A DNA stretch of 64,000 bases from UBA1845 sp002338715 (GTDB taxonomy: Bacteria; Planctomycetota; Phycisphaerae; UBA1845): contig DAORAL010000014.1 in assembly GCA_035344155.1 (NCBI GenBank), forward strand, positions 57,738-121,737. Reading direction: 5' to 3'. Positions within the stretch are counted from its first letter, which is position 1; every line of letters begins with the position of its first letter. Of the stretch, positions 22,129 through 31,068 are shown in pieces. The position numbers and the translations under genes were made by a program. The notes under the pieces are model-generated. The model was not told the origin of the DNA, searched no databases, and worked only from the letters and a program-made list of their open reading frames with translations.

Positions 22129-23283
22129 ATGTTGAGTCTCCTCACACGAACGTGGTTGTTTCCTTTGACCGTCGTTTTTTTCTTGCTACCCCCCCCCGGA
22201 TTTGCTTGGGCAGGAGGCAATGAGCCGCCCGAGTTCATACTTGAGTGGGGCAGTACTGGCGCAGGGAACGGCCAGTTCGCGGGCATGCACGGAGTCGAAG
22301 TCGATTCCAACGGCAGTGTCTATGTGGCCGACACGTTCAACAACCGCATCCAGAAATTCGACAACAACGGGGCTTTCCTGACAACTTGGGGCTCCGTGGG
22401 CACCGGACCGGGACAATTCCTGCACCCGCACGGCATCGGCATCGGACCAACGGGAAACCTCTATGTTGCGGAGACCGGAAACCACAGGGTTCAGAAATTC
22501 ACGAAAGACGGCGTGTTCCTCACGATGTGGGGTTCTTTTGGCGATGGTGACGGTCAGTTTCGACACAATCATGGTCTCGCCGTCGATTCAACAGGTAATG
22601 TCTTCGTCTCGGATCGTGATCAGAATCGTGTCCAGAAGTTTACGAGTTTGGGTGTGTTCATTCTCGACTTTGGTTCCTCCGGAACAAGCGATGGCCAGTT
22701 TGCCGGCCCCAACGGAGTCGCCGTGGACGCGGACGACAATGTGTTTGTTGCAGACAGCAGCCCACGAATTCAGAAGTTCACCAACGATGGTGTCTTCATC
22801 CTTTCGTGGGGAACGGCCGGAAATGGGGATGGCCAGTTTGACTTTCCACGCGGTCTGGCCTCGGATCAACACGGCAGTTTGTACGTCGCGGATCGAAATC
22901 TCCACCGCATGCAAATATTCAAAGGGGACGGAATCTTCATAACCAAGTGGGGCTCCTTCGGCACGGGGATTGGCGAGTTCAACCTTCCATACGCCATTCG
23001 CGCTGGCCACCACGGCGACATCTTCGTGGCGGATTCCAGTAATCGCCGGATGCAGAAATTTCGTCTCGGCCCCGCGGGCGACCTAGACGATGACGGCGAT
23101 GTGGACAACGCAGATTGGACCACGGTCGCCGGTTGTCTCAATGGGCCAGGCGTCACGGCTCCGCCGACTGGTTGTGGTGCTTTGGACTTCGCTGGCGCCG
23201 ACATCGATGATGATGGGGACGTCGATCTCGGTGATGGCGCCGTGTTTTTTGCCAACTTCACCGGTAGTGTCCCCACGCCATAG
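22129..23283 (+). CDS. Secreted NHL-repeat beta-propeller with dockerin-like tail
   Basis: The 384-residue protein starts after AGGAG and has a signal peptide (FPLTVVFFLLPPPGFAWA). Six repeats of about 47 residues follow, each with a form of GNGQF..P.G.AVD..GNVYVADT.N.RIQKF, the hallmark of NHL propellers. The C-terminus holds two Asp-rich loops (DLDDDGDVDNADW and DIDDDGDVDLGDG) of the dockerin/EF-hand kind, which bind calcium and may dock the protein to a partner. It lies 79 bases after the anti-sigma gene and may be in the same transcript. The ligand is unknown; NHL propellers usually bind proteins, sugars or RNA. Confidence 0.88.
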   Translation: MLSLLTRTWLFPLTVVFFLLPPPGFAWAGGNEPPEFILEWGSTGAGNGQFAGMHGVEVDSNGSVYVADTFNNRIQKFDNNGAFLTTWGSVGTGPGQFLHPHGIGIGPTGNLYVAETGNHRVQKFTKDGVFLTMWGSFGDGDGQFRHNHGLAVDSTGNVFVSDRDQNRVQKFTSLGVFILDFGSSGTSDGQFAGPNGVAVDADDNVFVADSSPRIQKFTNDGVFILSWGTAGNGDGQFDFPRGLASDQHGSLYVADRNLHRMQIFKGDGIFITKWGSFGTGIGEFNLPYAIRAGHHGDIFVADSSNRRMQKFRLGPAGDLDDDGDVDNADWTTVAGCLNGPGVTAPPTGCGALDFAGADIDDDGDVDLGDGAVFFANFTGSVPTP

Positions 23284-23549
23284 CCGGAAGCACGCGGACG
23301 GCCTACTCGATTCTAACCGTACCTTATTGGCCACTGTGCCCGGGTGGCGGAGCCACCTTCCCATCCGACGCCGCTGTTGCCGCGTACCTGGATCGCAACC
23401 TCCTTCATTGCTTCCTTCGATTTTGTAAAAGTAAAAAACGAAATCGGCGGGAAGAAAAGCACGGCGCCATGCATCAAATCTTTGGAATAACACGGATGAT
23501 CGAGAGCGTCACTGCGGCAACTCGGCTGCCGCTGTTAATCTATCTAAAA

Positions 23550-23575
23550 TGTCGAGATGTGACGATGTATCGACA
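23550..23575. promoter_or_regulatory. Inverted repeat just before arsR-family gene, possible operator
   Basis: TGTCGA at 23550-23555 is mirrored exactly by TCGACA at 23570-23575, with 14 bases between. It ends two bases before the ATG of the ArsR-family gene. ArsR proteins often bind such dyads and repress their own genes. A six-base arm can arise by chance, so this is a candidate only. Confidence 0.35.
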
Positions 23576-23577
23576 CA

Positions 23578-23910
23578 ATGACCCGCGCCGAAATCAACAA
23601 ACTCCTCGACCTTGGTACATTAGAGCAAGCTGCACATTGCCTGCGAACGCTTGCTCACCCGCATCGGCTTCGCATCGTGCAGATGCTTCTAGGTGCGCAA
23701 TACACCGTCGGTGAACTCGCAGAGGCGTGCGGAATTCCCAGTCACATGGCCTCCGAACATTTGTCTTTGATGAAGGACCGGGGATTGTTGACGAGCCGGC
23801 GGGAAGGACGCTGCGCATTCTATGAGATCGCAGAGCCGGGTCTGGAGGGCATCATGTTGTGCATTAGAACGCGCTTCAACCAAGAGTCGAAGCGCCCTTC
23901 AGTTTCGTGA
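23578..23910 (+). CDS. ArsR/SmtB-family metal-responsive repressor
   Basis: The 110-residue protein is a winged helix of the ArsR family: TLAHPHRLRIVQMLL, the recognition region CGIPSHMASEHLSLM and the wing SRREGRCAFYEIAEP. Possible metal ligands are His26 and His28 in the first part and Cys near position 50 and 81, but the classic CxC of helix three is absent, reading LAEACGIP. By family it is released from DNA on metal binding. There is no ribosome site before the ATG, so the message may be leaderless. The gene precedes the duplicated lipoprotein and, further on, the copA-type ATPase, which are its likely targets. Confidence 0.85.
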   Translation: MTRAEINKLLDLGTLEQAAHCLRTLAHPHRLRIVQMLLGAQYTVGELAEACGIPSHMASEHLSLMKDRGLLTSRREGRCAFYEIAEPGLEGIMLCIRTRFNQESKRPSVS

Positions 23911-23988
23911 TTTACGCGTTGCCTCGCTCGCCGATTCCGCGTCGGAATCGACGGTCTGCAGGTACCTCAGCCTATTTGGAGATTCTCA

Positions 23989-25290
23989 ATGTTTGCCAGA
24001 ACGATCGGAACGACTGGGCTCGTTACCTTCTCATTGTTGATGGGGGGGTGTATGGCGATACCTGGATCGAGCGATGCCAATGTCGATGATGTCGCAGCCA
24101 AAGCGGAACGTGTCGCAGCGAGTGTTGGTGGCGTGAATGGCTTCGGTGGCATGGGTATGGCTGGTTACCGTGACCACGCCCCAAGTCAGATGGGCTTCAA
24201 CAGTTCGACGGATCTCGCCTCATCGAACAGCCAGATGACTGTACGCCTTCACAATGAATCAGACGAAGACTGCCAATTCCGACTGAGTTACTTTGCGCGC
24301 CACGAAGGGCTTGCCGAACAGATGATGAACGTAGACGTGAATTCAGGCGGCGAGATGACCGTCAATATCCCCTGCGCGGAAATGGTTGGCATGGGACCAA
24401 TGGAAACGCCAGGGGAAGTTGGTTGCACGCTTGAGAGCGGCGACACCGTACCGAACACGATGGCTGTGCCTGGTTTTCTTGGGCTGGATTTCGAGTGCGG
24501 CGGCGAGTACGAGCATTTCCTGATGCCTGATGTGGACGATCTCGATGGCGACGGCGATACCGAAGAGCTCATCATTCAGAGTCAGGGCATGCAGTTCCAC
24601 CTTCAGAACGGTGGCCCCGGTGGTCACCGGCACGGAAATGGTATGGGCATGATGGGCCCTCATTTCCAAGGCCAAGCCGCGGGTGGCATGGCCGCTCGAG
24701 CCAACGATGTCGCTGGCCGTATTGGCGGTGCCTCGGGATTCGGCGGCATGATGATGGCGGGTTACGCGGATCACGCAACAGAGGAGATGGGCTTCCGAGA
24801 TGACAACGATCTTGCCCCACGTGACGGAACCATGATGCTGAATATCAAAAATGAATCAGGTCAAGATGCAGAGTTTCACGCTACCTACATTGCGAGTCAC
24901 ATGGGTCTGGACGAGAACGCGCTGGATGTGTCTGTCCTTGCGGGGGAATTCGTCACTATCGAAATGCCATGCGCTGAGATTGTCGGCATGGGATCGCTGG
25001 ACGACCCTGGTGCCGCCGGCTGCCATCTCGACGACGATACCGCCATTCCAAATACGATGATGGTCCCTGGTTTCCTTGGCCAGGATTACGTCTGCGGCGG
25101 TATCTACGGCTGTACGCTCACACCTGACGTCGATGATCTGGACGAGGATGGCGACACTGAAGAATTGGTCATAATCAGTGACGGAATGCAAAGGCATATG
25201 ATGAACGGCGGCGTGGAGGGCCACATGCATGGTTCCAGTCAAGGCATGATGGGGCCGCACTTTTTTGGCGGCGACTTTCTCATCCGCTAG
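23989..25290 (+). CDS. Lipoprotein made of two tandem Met/His-rich repeats of about 200 residues
   Basis: The 433-residue protein starts after GGAG and has lipobox LLMGGC. The mature part consists of two copies of one unit. The first begins GFGGMGMAGYRDHAPSQMGF (about 50-69), the second GFGGMMMAGYADHATEEMGF (about 246-265). Each has a Cys in IPCAEMVGMG or MPCAEIVGMG, a second in GCTLESGD or GCHLDDDT, the phrase MxVPGFLG, an Asp-rich DVDDLDxDGDTEEL, and a His/Gly/Met ending (GHRHGNGMGMMGPHF). I know no family for the unit. Met and His clusters suggest periplasmic Cu(I) binding. It follows the ArsR gene by 78 bases. Confidence 0.8.
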   Translation: MFARTIGTTGLVTFSLLMGGCMAIPGSSDANVDDVAAKAERVAASVGGVNGFGGMGMAGYRDHAPSQMGFNSSTDLASSNSQMTVRLHNESDEDCQFRLSYFARHEGLAEQMMNVDVNSGGEMTVNIPCAEMVGMGPMETPGEVGCTLESGDTVPNTMAVPGFLGLDFECGGEYEHFLMPDVDDLDGDGDTEELIIQSQGMQFHLQNGGPGGHRHGNGMGMMGPHFQGQAAGGMAARANDVAGRIGGASGFGGMMMAGYADHATEEMGFRDDNDLAPRDGTMMLNIKNESGQDAEFHATYIASHMGLDENALDVSVLAGEFVTIEMPCAEIVGMGSLDDPGAAGCHLDDDTAIPNTMMVPGFLGQDYVCGGIYGCTLTPDVDDLDEDGDTEELVIISDGMQRHMMNGGVEGHMHGSSQGMMGPHFFGGDFLIR

Positions 25291-25319
25291 GTTTCTTTAC
25301 TCGTAATGGGAGCACGAAG

Positions 25320-25400
25320 ATGAATGGCTTTGGAATCCTCATGGCGTTGATGATGGCGCTTGTCTTCCTCTTAGGTGGTTTCTCCTTACCGCCCACATAG
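25320..25400 (+). CDS. Tiny predicted membrane peptide (26 residues)
   Basis: An ATG at 25320, preceded by GGGAGC at a suitable distance, opens a 26-codon frame that is one membrane helix (LMALMMALVFLLGG) ending FSLPPT. It starts 29 bases after the duplicated lipoprotein gene and stops 20 bases before a strong hairpin, so it appears to be the last cistron of that transcript. Its Met-rich helix fits a copper context. No family is recognisable at this length. Confidence 0.45.
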   Translation: MNGFGILMALMMALVFLLGGFSLPPT

Positions 25401-25420
25401 TGGTCATCTACTTGCATCTA

Positions 25421-25457
25421 TTGGCGAGCGCAAGTTATTGAACTTTGCGCTCGCCAA
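25421..25457 (+). terminator. Perfect 13-bp hairpin after the lipoprotein unit
   Basis: TTGGCGAGCGCAA (25421-25433) and TTGCGCTCGCCAA (25445-25457) are exact reverse complements around an 11-base loop. The stem is GC-rich and lies 20 bases past the micro-ORF stop. There is no T-run on either side, so it may slow the polymerase or protect RNA ends instead of acting as a classic Rho-independent terminator. Confidence 0.6.
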
Positions 25458-25999
25458 CGCCATGGAAGCCGTGTGGCATGATCTGCCGATTCGCCTCGCC
25501 AGCGTGTCAGTAGACGCCCATCGAATGGCGAGGGATTGCTAGGTCTCACCCACAAAATCAGTCGTCCGCGGAACAGTCACTATGTGGCGGCGGCCAGTAC
25601 GATGTCGATCAAGTCGCGTCACTGCGTTCCCCGTCGGCATCCAGCCTTGCCTTTGGCGGATTTCGTAAGCCTCGCGCTTTAGATCCCACTCGTCGCATGA
25701 CCAGCTTTTGGTTTCCAGGGCGACGCAGAACAGATCGTCATCGAGGTGCTTCCTGATGAAACCAAACAAGCCTGCACGACCCACTTGTCCTCGGCGAGTG
25801 CCATCGCGATCGATTTCGACGCGGGCGACGAATCGACACCGCGCAACGTACCCTGCGTGGTGTCGGCAGTCAGTTGCTCCGCCTTCAAAGGGTTCACTGC
25901 GTGCTGGACGTGGCGCGGCAAGAAACAGCTCTATAGTGCTGCTGATGAACTCATCAAATTGCTGAAACCGCGCGGTAAGCCGCGAGATAGAGGTGAATC
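25458..25999. other. Stretch without a confident gene before the copper ATPase
   Basis: A plus-strand frame (about 25700-26027, with VIEVLPDETKQACTTHL and FTACWTWRGKKQLYSAADE) and a minus-strand frame (25539-25784, with CVALETKSWSCDEWDLKREA) both look somewhat protein-like. The first has no good start and overlaps the ATPase start; the second has no ribosome site. I suspect a decayed gene but cannot decide the strand. Confidence 0.35.
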
Positions 26000-28387
26000 A
26001 TGGCGACTGACCCCGTTTGCGGCATGACGGTTGACGTGGATCGAAACGGGGCCAGCATCAAGCACAACGGCCTTGTCATTCATTTCTGCAGCACTGGATG
26101 CCGCGACAAATTCAAAGCTGCGCCTGATCGTTATTCAACAATTGGGAATCCTCCGGCTTCAGAATCTGACATGGGGCGAGATAGTCAAGGCAATGGCTGC
26201 GGAGAACACGATGGCTGCGATCATGTGGAGGCTGCTCCGCGGCCCCAGACATCGTCGGAGGCTGACGGTGGCAAGTATACTTGCCCGATGCATCCAGATG
26301 TCGTGCAAGACGACCCAGGCGACTGCCCAATCTGCGGCATGGCCCTGGAACCAATGACCGTCAGCGCTGACGATCATGAGAACGGCGGCGAACTGCAGAG
26401 CATGACTAAACGCTTCTGGGTTTGCCTCGCACTTTCAGTGCCAGTCTTCGTCATCGCGATGGGACGCCACCTGCCCGGTTCAGCACTAGGACGATGGCTC
26501 GATCCCAAATCGATGGATTGGTTGGAATTGCTATTGGCGACCCCTGTCGTACTCTGGGGCGGCTGGCCGTTCTTCGTTCGCGGCTACCGGTCGATCCGAA
26601 CGTTGCACCTCAACATGTTCACGCTGATCTCGATGGGGGTCGCTGCTGCCTGGGCCTACAGCATGATCGCCGTGATTGTTCCATGGTTCTTTCCCGACTC
26701 ATTCCGTACCGACGATGGCACTGTCGGCGTTTACTTTGAGGCTGCGGCAGTGATCATCACGCTCGTTCTTCTGGGGCAACTCATGGAGCTGCGTGCCCGC
26801 AACGCAACAAATGGCGCGATTCGAGCGCTGCTGGACCTGGCACCGAAGACCGCTCGACGACTTAACGACGACGGATCGGAAGAGGAGGTGCCACTCGAAG
26901 ACGTACACATCGGTGATCGATTGCGGGTGCGCCCGGGCGAAAAAGTCCCGGTGGACGGTAACCTCATCGAAGGCAAGAGCACCCTCGATGAATCGATGAT
27001 CAGCGGTGAAGCGATGCCCGTCACCAAGGAGCCGGGCGATGCCGTCACCGGTGCGACGGTCAATCAAACAGGCGGCTTCGTGATGCAAGCCGAGCGTGTC
27101 GGTCGAGATACGCTATTGGCACAGATCGTACAGATGGTGGCTGAAGCCCAGAGAAGTCGCGCCCCGATCCAACGGGTTGCCGACCTAGTCGCCGGTTACT
27201 TTGTGCCAGCGGTCATCGGTGTTGCCACCATTGCATTCATCGCCTGGGCGATGTGGGGACCTGCACCCGCGATGGCCTATGCGACGGTCAACGCCGTCGC
27301 GGTACTGATCATTGCATGCCCTTGCGCATTGGGATTGGCGACGCCCATGTCCATCATGGTTGGTGTCGGCCGCGGTGCCCGAGCGGGTGTGCTGATCAAG
27401 AACGCTGAAGCTTTGGAAGTCATTGAGAGCATTAACACGTTGGTCGTGGACAAAACCGGGACCCTGACACAAGGCAAGCCCAAACTGGTGGCGGTGGAAA
27501 CAGTCAGTGATTTCGGCGAATCTGATCTACTACGGCTGGCGGCTTCCTTAGAGCGAAATAGCGAGCATCCGCTGGGGGAAGCAATCGTTAACGGCGCAAG
27601 CGACCTAGGTTTGCATCTGACGAACTCGGAAGACTTTGCTTCAGTGACAGGTAAGGGTGTGATGGGCCGCATCAATGGTCAAAGCGTCGCATTGGGAAAT
27701 CGAAAACTAATGGATGAGTTCGAGGTTGCCACCGACGCGTTGATCAGGCGAGCCGACGAACTTCGTAGCGAAGGTCAGACCGTGGTGTTCGTCGCCGTGG
27801 ATGGAATACCGGCCGGCTTATTGGGTGTTGCCGATCCGATTAAAGATTCCACTCCCGAGGCTGTGGCATTGCTGCGTGCCAGTGGGATCGAGATCGTGAT
27901 GCTCAGTGGCGATAACCGCACGACCGCAGAGGCTGTTGCGAGCAAGCTGGGCATCATCCGTGTGGAGGCAGAGGTCTTACCAAATCAGAAGGTCGATGTG
28001 ATCAAACAGCTCCAAGCCGAAGGTCGCCGAGTAGCGATGGCGGGCGATGGTATCAACGACGCACCGGCGCTTGCCCAGGCCGATGTGGGCATCGCCATGG
28101 GAACCGGTACGGATGTGGCCATCGAGAGCGCTGGCGTCACGTTGATCAATGGAGATCTGCGGGGTATCGCCAAGAGTCGAATACTCAGCCGTGCCACCAT
28201 GCGAAACATCCGTCAGAACTTGTTCTTCGCCTTCATCTACAACAGCCTAGGCGTCCCGATCGCCGCCGGCGCCTTGTACCCCGCGCTTGGCTTATTGCTT
28301 AATCCAATGATTGCCGCGCTGGCCATGACCTTCAGTTCGGTGTCGGTCATCTTCAACGCGCTGCGGCTGAAGTCAGTTCGACTATGA
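26000..28387 (+). CDS. copA: CopA-type Cu(I)-exporting P1B ATPase with YHS and heavy-metal-binding N-terminus
   Basis: The 795-residue protein has GAGG before its ATG. It begins with a YHS domain (DPVCGMTVDVDRNG, HFCSTGCRDKFKAAPDRY) and a second module YTCPMHPDVVQDDPGDCPIC, instead of the usual HMA repeats. Eight membrane helices carry the CPC ion motif (ACPCALGLATP, Cys440 and Cys442). The ATPase core has TGE-like SGEAMP, the phosphorylated Asp in DKTGTLTQGK (Asp484), SEHPLGEAI and GDGINDAPALAQADVG. The CPC motif assigns it to Cu(I)/Ag(I) export from the cytoplasm, powered by ATP. It follows the ArsR gene and the Met/His lipoprotein, which may take the ion outside. Confidence 0.95.
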   Translation: MATDPVCGMTVDVDRNGASIKHNGLVIHFCSTGCRDKFKAAPDRYSTIGNPPASESDMGRDSQGNGCGEHDGCDHVEAAPRPQTSSEADGGKYTCPMHPDVVQDDPGDCPICGMALEPMTVSADDHENGGELQSMTKRFWVCLALSVPVFVIAMGRHLPGSALGRWLDPKSMDWLELLLATPVVLWGGWPFFVRGYRSIRTLHLNMFTLISMGVAAAWAYSMIAVIVPWFFPDSFRTDDGTVGVYFEAAAVIITLVLLGQLMELRARNATNGAIRALLDLAPKTARRLNDDGSEEEVPLEDVHIGDRLRVRPGEKVPVDGNLIEGKSTLDESMISGEAMPVTKEPGDAVTGATVNQTGGFVMQAERVGRDTLLAQIVQMVAEAQRSRAPIQRVADLVAGYFVPAVIGVATIAFIAWAMWGPAPAMAYATVNAVAVLIIACPCALGLATPMSIMVGVGRGARAGVLIKNAEALEVIESINTLVVDKTGTLTQGKPKLVAVETVSDFGESDLLRLAASLERNSEHPLGEAIVNGASDLGLHLTNSEDFASVTGKGVMGRINGQSVALGNRKLMDEFEVATDALIRRADELRSEGQTVVFVAVDGIPAGLLGVADPIKDSTPEAVALLRASGIEIVMLSGDNRTTAEAVASKLGIIRVEAEVLPNQKVDVIKQLQAEGRRVAMAGDGINDAPALAQADVGIAMGTGTDVAIESAGVTLINGDLRGIAKSRILSRATMRNIRQNLFFAFIYNSLGVPIAAGALYPALGLLLNPMIAALAMTFSSVSVIFNALRLKSVRL

Positions 28388-28783
28388 CCCGTGAATACCG
28401 AAGCTTGGAAGCTGAGGCACTGATGCACACGGTTACGCGCCGTGTTCGATTTCCACCGCTACACGTTGATCGATCTCATCAGCGAGACGATAGCGATACT
28501 TCGAGGCAATGGCTGTGCATTGCTCGCATTTGCGCTGTCTGTTGAATCAGTGAGAGTGAGTAGATGATCCGGAGAGAGTTTGGCGTCGCGCGGTACAAGG
28601 TGAATCGCCCGTAGTATTGCAGGATGGCGTTGGTCATCAAGAGGTTGAGCGGAGAGTGCGAAACGGGATTCAATTTTCTCCACCCGACGAACCGCTCGTA
28701 TCTTCTACCGACCAGTTAACAGAGTTTTGCAGCACCAAAGCTTCAGGCATTAACAACAGCTTGGCAATCAGAAGGAGCATCGA
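28388..28783. other. Intergenic region, no confident gene
   Basis: Short minus-strand frames (28459-28683) are open but have no recognisable domain or ribosome site. I see no hairpin or repeat of note. It must carry the promoter of the galactose-oxidase-like gene at 28784. Confidence 0.4.
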
Positions 28784-30427
28784 ATGAATCCGCGTGGCAC
28801 CATATTAGTCGTAGCGTTCCTGACCACGTTATCGCAAGTGAACGCACAGGATCCAAGTCAGGACGGTCAGTGGACCGACCCGTTTCCACTGCCGTTGATC
28901 GCTATCCATGCCGCCATGCTGCCAAGCGGGAAGGTCCTTCTGTTTTCTGCGGAGCACGGTGTTCCGGGAATCCACGGCTGGTTGCTCAACCCAAGTTCGA
29001 TTCCCACCCAGGGAGTCGCGGTTGACCCGGACGCGATTGGGCTGACCAATGTACCGCCACCGGCGGGGTGGAATCCGGATTGCGCGGGGCACAGCTTCCT
29101 GCCTGATGGAAGGCTGCTCGTAGCAGGAGGGACGCTCTCATTTAATCCCTTGTTAGGCACGCGGCGCGCATACATTTTTGACACATGGGGAGAGCAATGG
29201 GTCCGAGTCGCGGACATGGCCAGCGGGAGATGGTACCCGACCAACATTACTCTTCCCGATGGCAGGGTCGTCACGATGTCAGGCGTGAACGACAGCGACG
29301 GCTCAATAAACCCGGACATCGAACGGTGGGGGCAAGACGGACCGGACACTTGGGAGTTGCTCGGCCAGAAAACTGTTCCCTATTACCCCTACCTGCACGT
29401 GCTACCGAACGGTTTGGTGTTTCGCTCTGGACCCGATCAGCAGACTGAGACATTCGACCCGGCAACCGCCACATGGGCGCCAGTTGCGCCGACGATCTTC
29501 GCCGGGCGCTACGAGGCACCGTCAGTTCTCCTTCCTCCAACGCTCGATCGCGTGATGCTCATCGGCGGGTTTACAGGTTCGGGTCAACCTACCAGTTCGG
29601 TCGAGATCATCGATTTTGCGGCAACTACCCCTCAATGGACAAACGCAGCGCATATGAACTCCCCGCGGATGGAGCACAATGCGGTCATACTGCCTGATGG
29701 CAAGGTGCTTGTGCTCGGCGGGCAGTTAAATAACGGCGCTATGGAGGGACCCGCTTTGGTGCCGGAGGTTTTCGATTCAGACAGCGGCACGTGGGAGGAA
29801 TTAGCTCCTCACCAGGTACCACGCATGTACCACTCAACCGCGATACTCTGGCCGGATGGCCGCGTACTGTTGGCCGGCGCGGACAATCAGCCATCCGGCG
29901 AGGTGTTTTCGCCACCTTATCTCTACCGGGGGCTGCGGCCTGTAATCAACAGCGCTCCGAAGGTGATGCTCTACGAAACCAGCTTCAACATGGAGTTCAC
30001 AAGCGCATCGGCCGCCAATACAGTTACATTGATTCGAATGTCGAGTGTCACACATTCCGTCAACATGGGGCAGCGGTATGTACGCTTGGCGGAACTGAAT
30101 TCAGGAGGCGGAAAAGTGTCGGTGCTGGCACCGCTCAACGCAAACGAGGCACCCCCGGGCTACTACATGCTGTTCGTGGTTGATGACGACGGCGTCCCCT
30201 CGGAAGCCAGGATTGTGCGTGTGACAACATCTCCTACCGGCGACTTTGACTTGGACGGCGATGTGGACCTTGCTGACTTCGCCGTGTTTGCGCTGTGCTA
30301 CGGAGGTCCATTCAACCCGCCTGCGCTCACATGCCCTGCAGGCGCCGACTCGGACATTGACAACGACGGGGATGTTGACCTTGCGGACTTCGGTCAATTC
30401 CCATTGAGTTTGACCGGCCCATTCTAG
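28784..30427 (+). CDS. Secreted galactose-oxidase-like (kelch propeller) copper radical enzyme with dockerin tail
   Basis: The 547-residue protein has AGGAG six bases before its ATG and a signal peptide ending in SQVNA. Kelch blades with the LPDGRVLLxGG pattern form a seven-bladed propeller, followed by an Ig-like domain of the galactose-oxidase C-terminal type. By alignment from memory to fungal galactose oxidase, the copper and radical residues are all present: Cys100 (CAGHSFLPDG) and Tyr151 (GRWYPTN) for the thioether cofactor, Tyr349-His350 (PRMYHSTAIL) and His424 (VTHSVNMGQR). Two dockerin-like loops end the protein (DFDLDGDVDLADF, DIDNDGDVDLADF). It would oxidise an alcohol or aldehyde and make peroxide outside the cell; the substrate is unknown. 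Confidence 0.88.
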   Translation: MNPRGTILVVAFLTTLSQVNAQDPSQDGQWTDPFPLPLIAIHAAMLPSGKVLLFSAEHGVPGIHGWLLNPSSIPTQGVAVDPDAIGLTNVPPPAGWNPDCAGHSFLPDGRLLVAGGTLSFNPLLGTRRAYIFDTWGEQWVRVADMASGRWYPTNITLPDGRVVTMSGVNDSDGSINPDIERWGQDGPDTWELLGQKTVPYYPYLHVLPNGLVFRSGPDQQTETFDPATATWAPVAPTIFAGRYEAPSVLLPPTLDRVMLIGGFTGSGQPTSSVEIIDFAATTPQWTNAAHMNSPRMEHNAVILPDGKVLVLGGQLNNGAMEGPALVPEVFDSDSGTWEELAPHQVPRMYHSTAILWPDGRVLLAGADNQPSGEVFSPPYLYRGLRPVINSAPKVMLYETSFNMEFTSASAANTVTLIRMSSVTHSVNMGQRYVRLAELNSGGGKVSVLAPLNANEAPPGYYMLFVVDDDGVPSEARIVRVTTSPTGDFDLDGDVDLADFAVFALCYGGPFNPPALTCPAGADSDIDNDGDVDLADFGQFPLSLTGPF

Positions 30428-30669
30428 GGTCTGCAGAAAGTCCCACTCGACACCGCGATCGACGATCGTTGTCGTTGGAGAGGGGGCGGCCATCGCTACT
30501 TCATGTGGAAGACCGGATTCTCCAGAAAACTGGCTTCGACGAGATATGCCTGTGCAACGCCCAACCGTTCATTGGACGCCTGGTTGCAATGGTTGTCCAG
30601 CAACGCGCCGCCTGCGCCACATCACCGACAGCGGAAGGAAACAGGCGACAGCGATAACGGGTCGGAGCC

Positions 30670-31020
30670 TCATTGGCCGTTATCTTCGCCATGTACGTGG
30701 TCGCCACCGTGTTTTTCGGCGGGAACTACCGATTCCAACGTCATCCCGCACTTGGGGCATCTGCCCGGAGAGGACTCCCGCACTTCGGGATGCATGGGGC
30801 ACGTGTATATCTTGCCTTCTCGTTGCGCCGGCGTATTCGCGAGTGTCGAACTCACCGGCTCGGCTGGGAGGTTTGGCCCCGACGAACACGGTGCTTCCCG
30901 CGCTGGCGGATTCGCAGGGCGGTCGACGCAAACCGATCGCCGGTTTTCCGATGACAAGCAGCCCATGATCAACAAGAGTCCAGAGACTGAGGCGGCTTGG
31001 AGGACGCGAGCATTTTTCAT
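30670..31020 (-). CDS. Small lipoprotein with a heavy-metal-binding motif
   Basis: I start at ATG 31020 (AGGA seven bases upstream); a TTG two codons earlier is possible. The 116-residue product has lipobox LIMGC, a Pro/Ser-rich spacer and one module YTCPMHPEVRESSPGRCPKC, followed by GM and a His/Asp tail (HGGDHVHGED). The same module occurs three times in CusB and once in CopA in this window. It probably binds one Cu or Ag ion at the periplasmic side. It is the last gene of a leftward set of metal-binding proteins starting at 33787. Confidence 0.8.
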   Translation of the reverse strand: MKNARVLQAASVSGLLLIMGCLSSENRRSVCVDRPANPPAREAPCSSGPNLPAEPVSSTLANTPAQREGKIYTCPMHPEVRESSPGRCPKCGMTLESVVPAEKHGGDHVHGEDNGQ

Positions 31021-31068
31021 GATCAATCCTTAGTCTGGGTCAATGTAAGTGTGAATACATGCTCGATT

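Noticed and set aside
28459..28683. YYGRF-containing minus-strand frame, like a group II intron maturase end
   Set aside because: Only five residues match; no reverse-transcriptase or intron structure is near.
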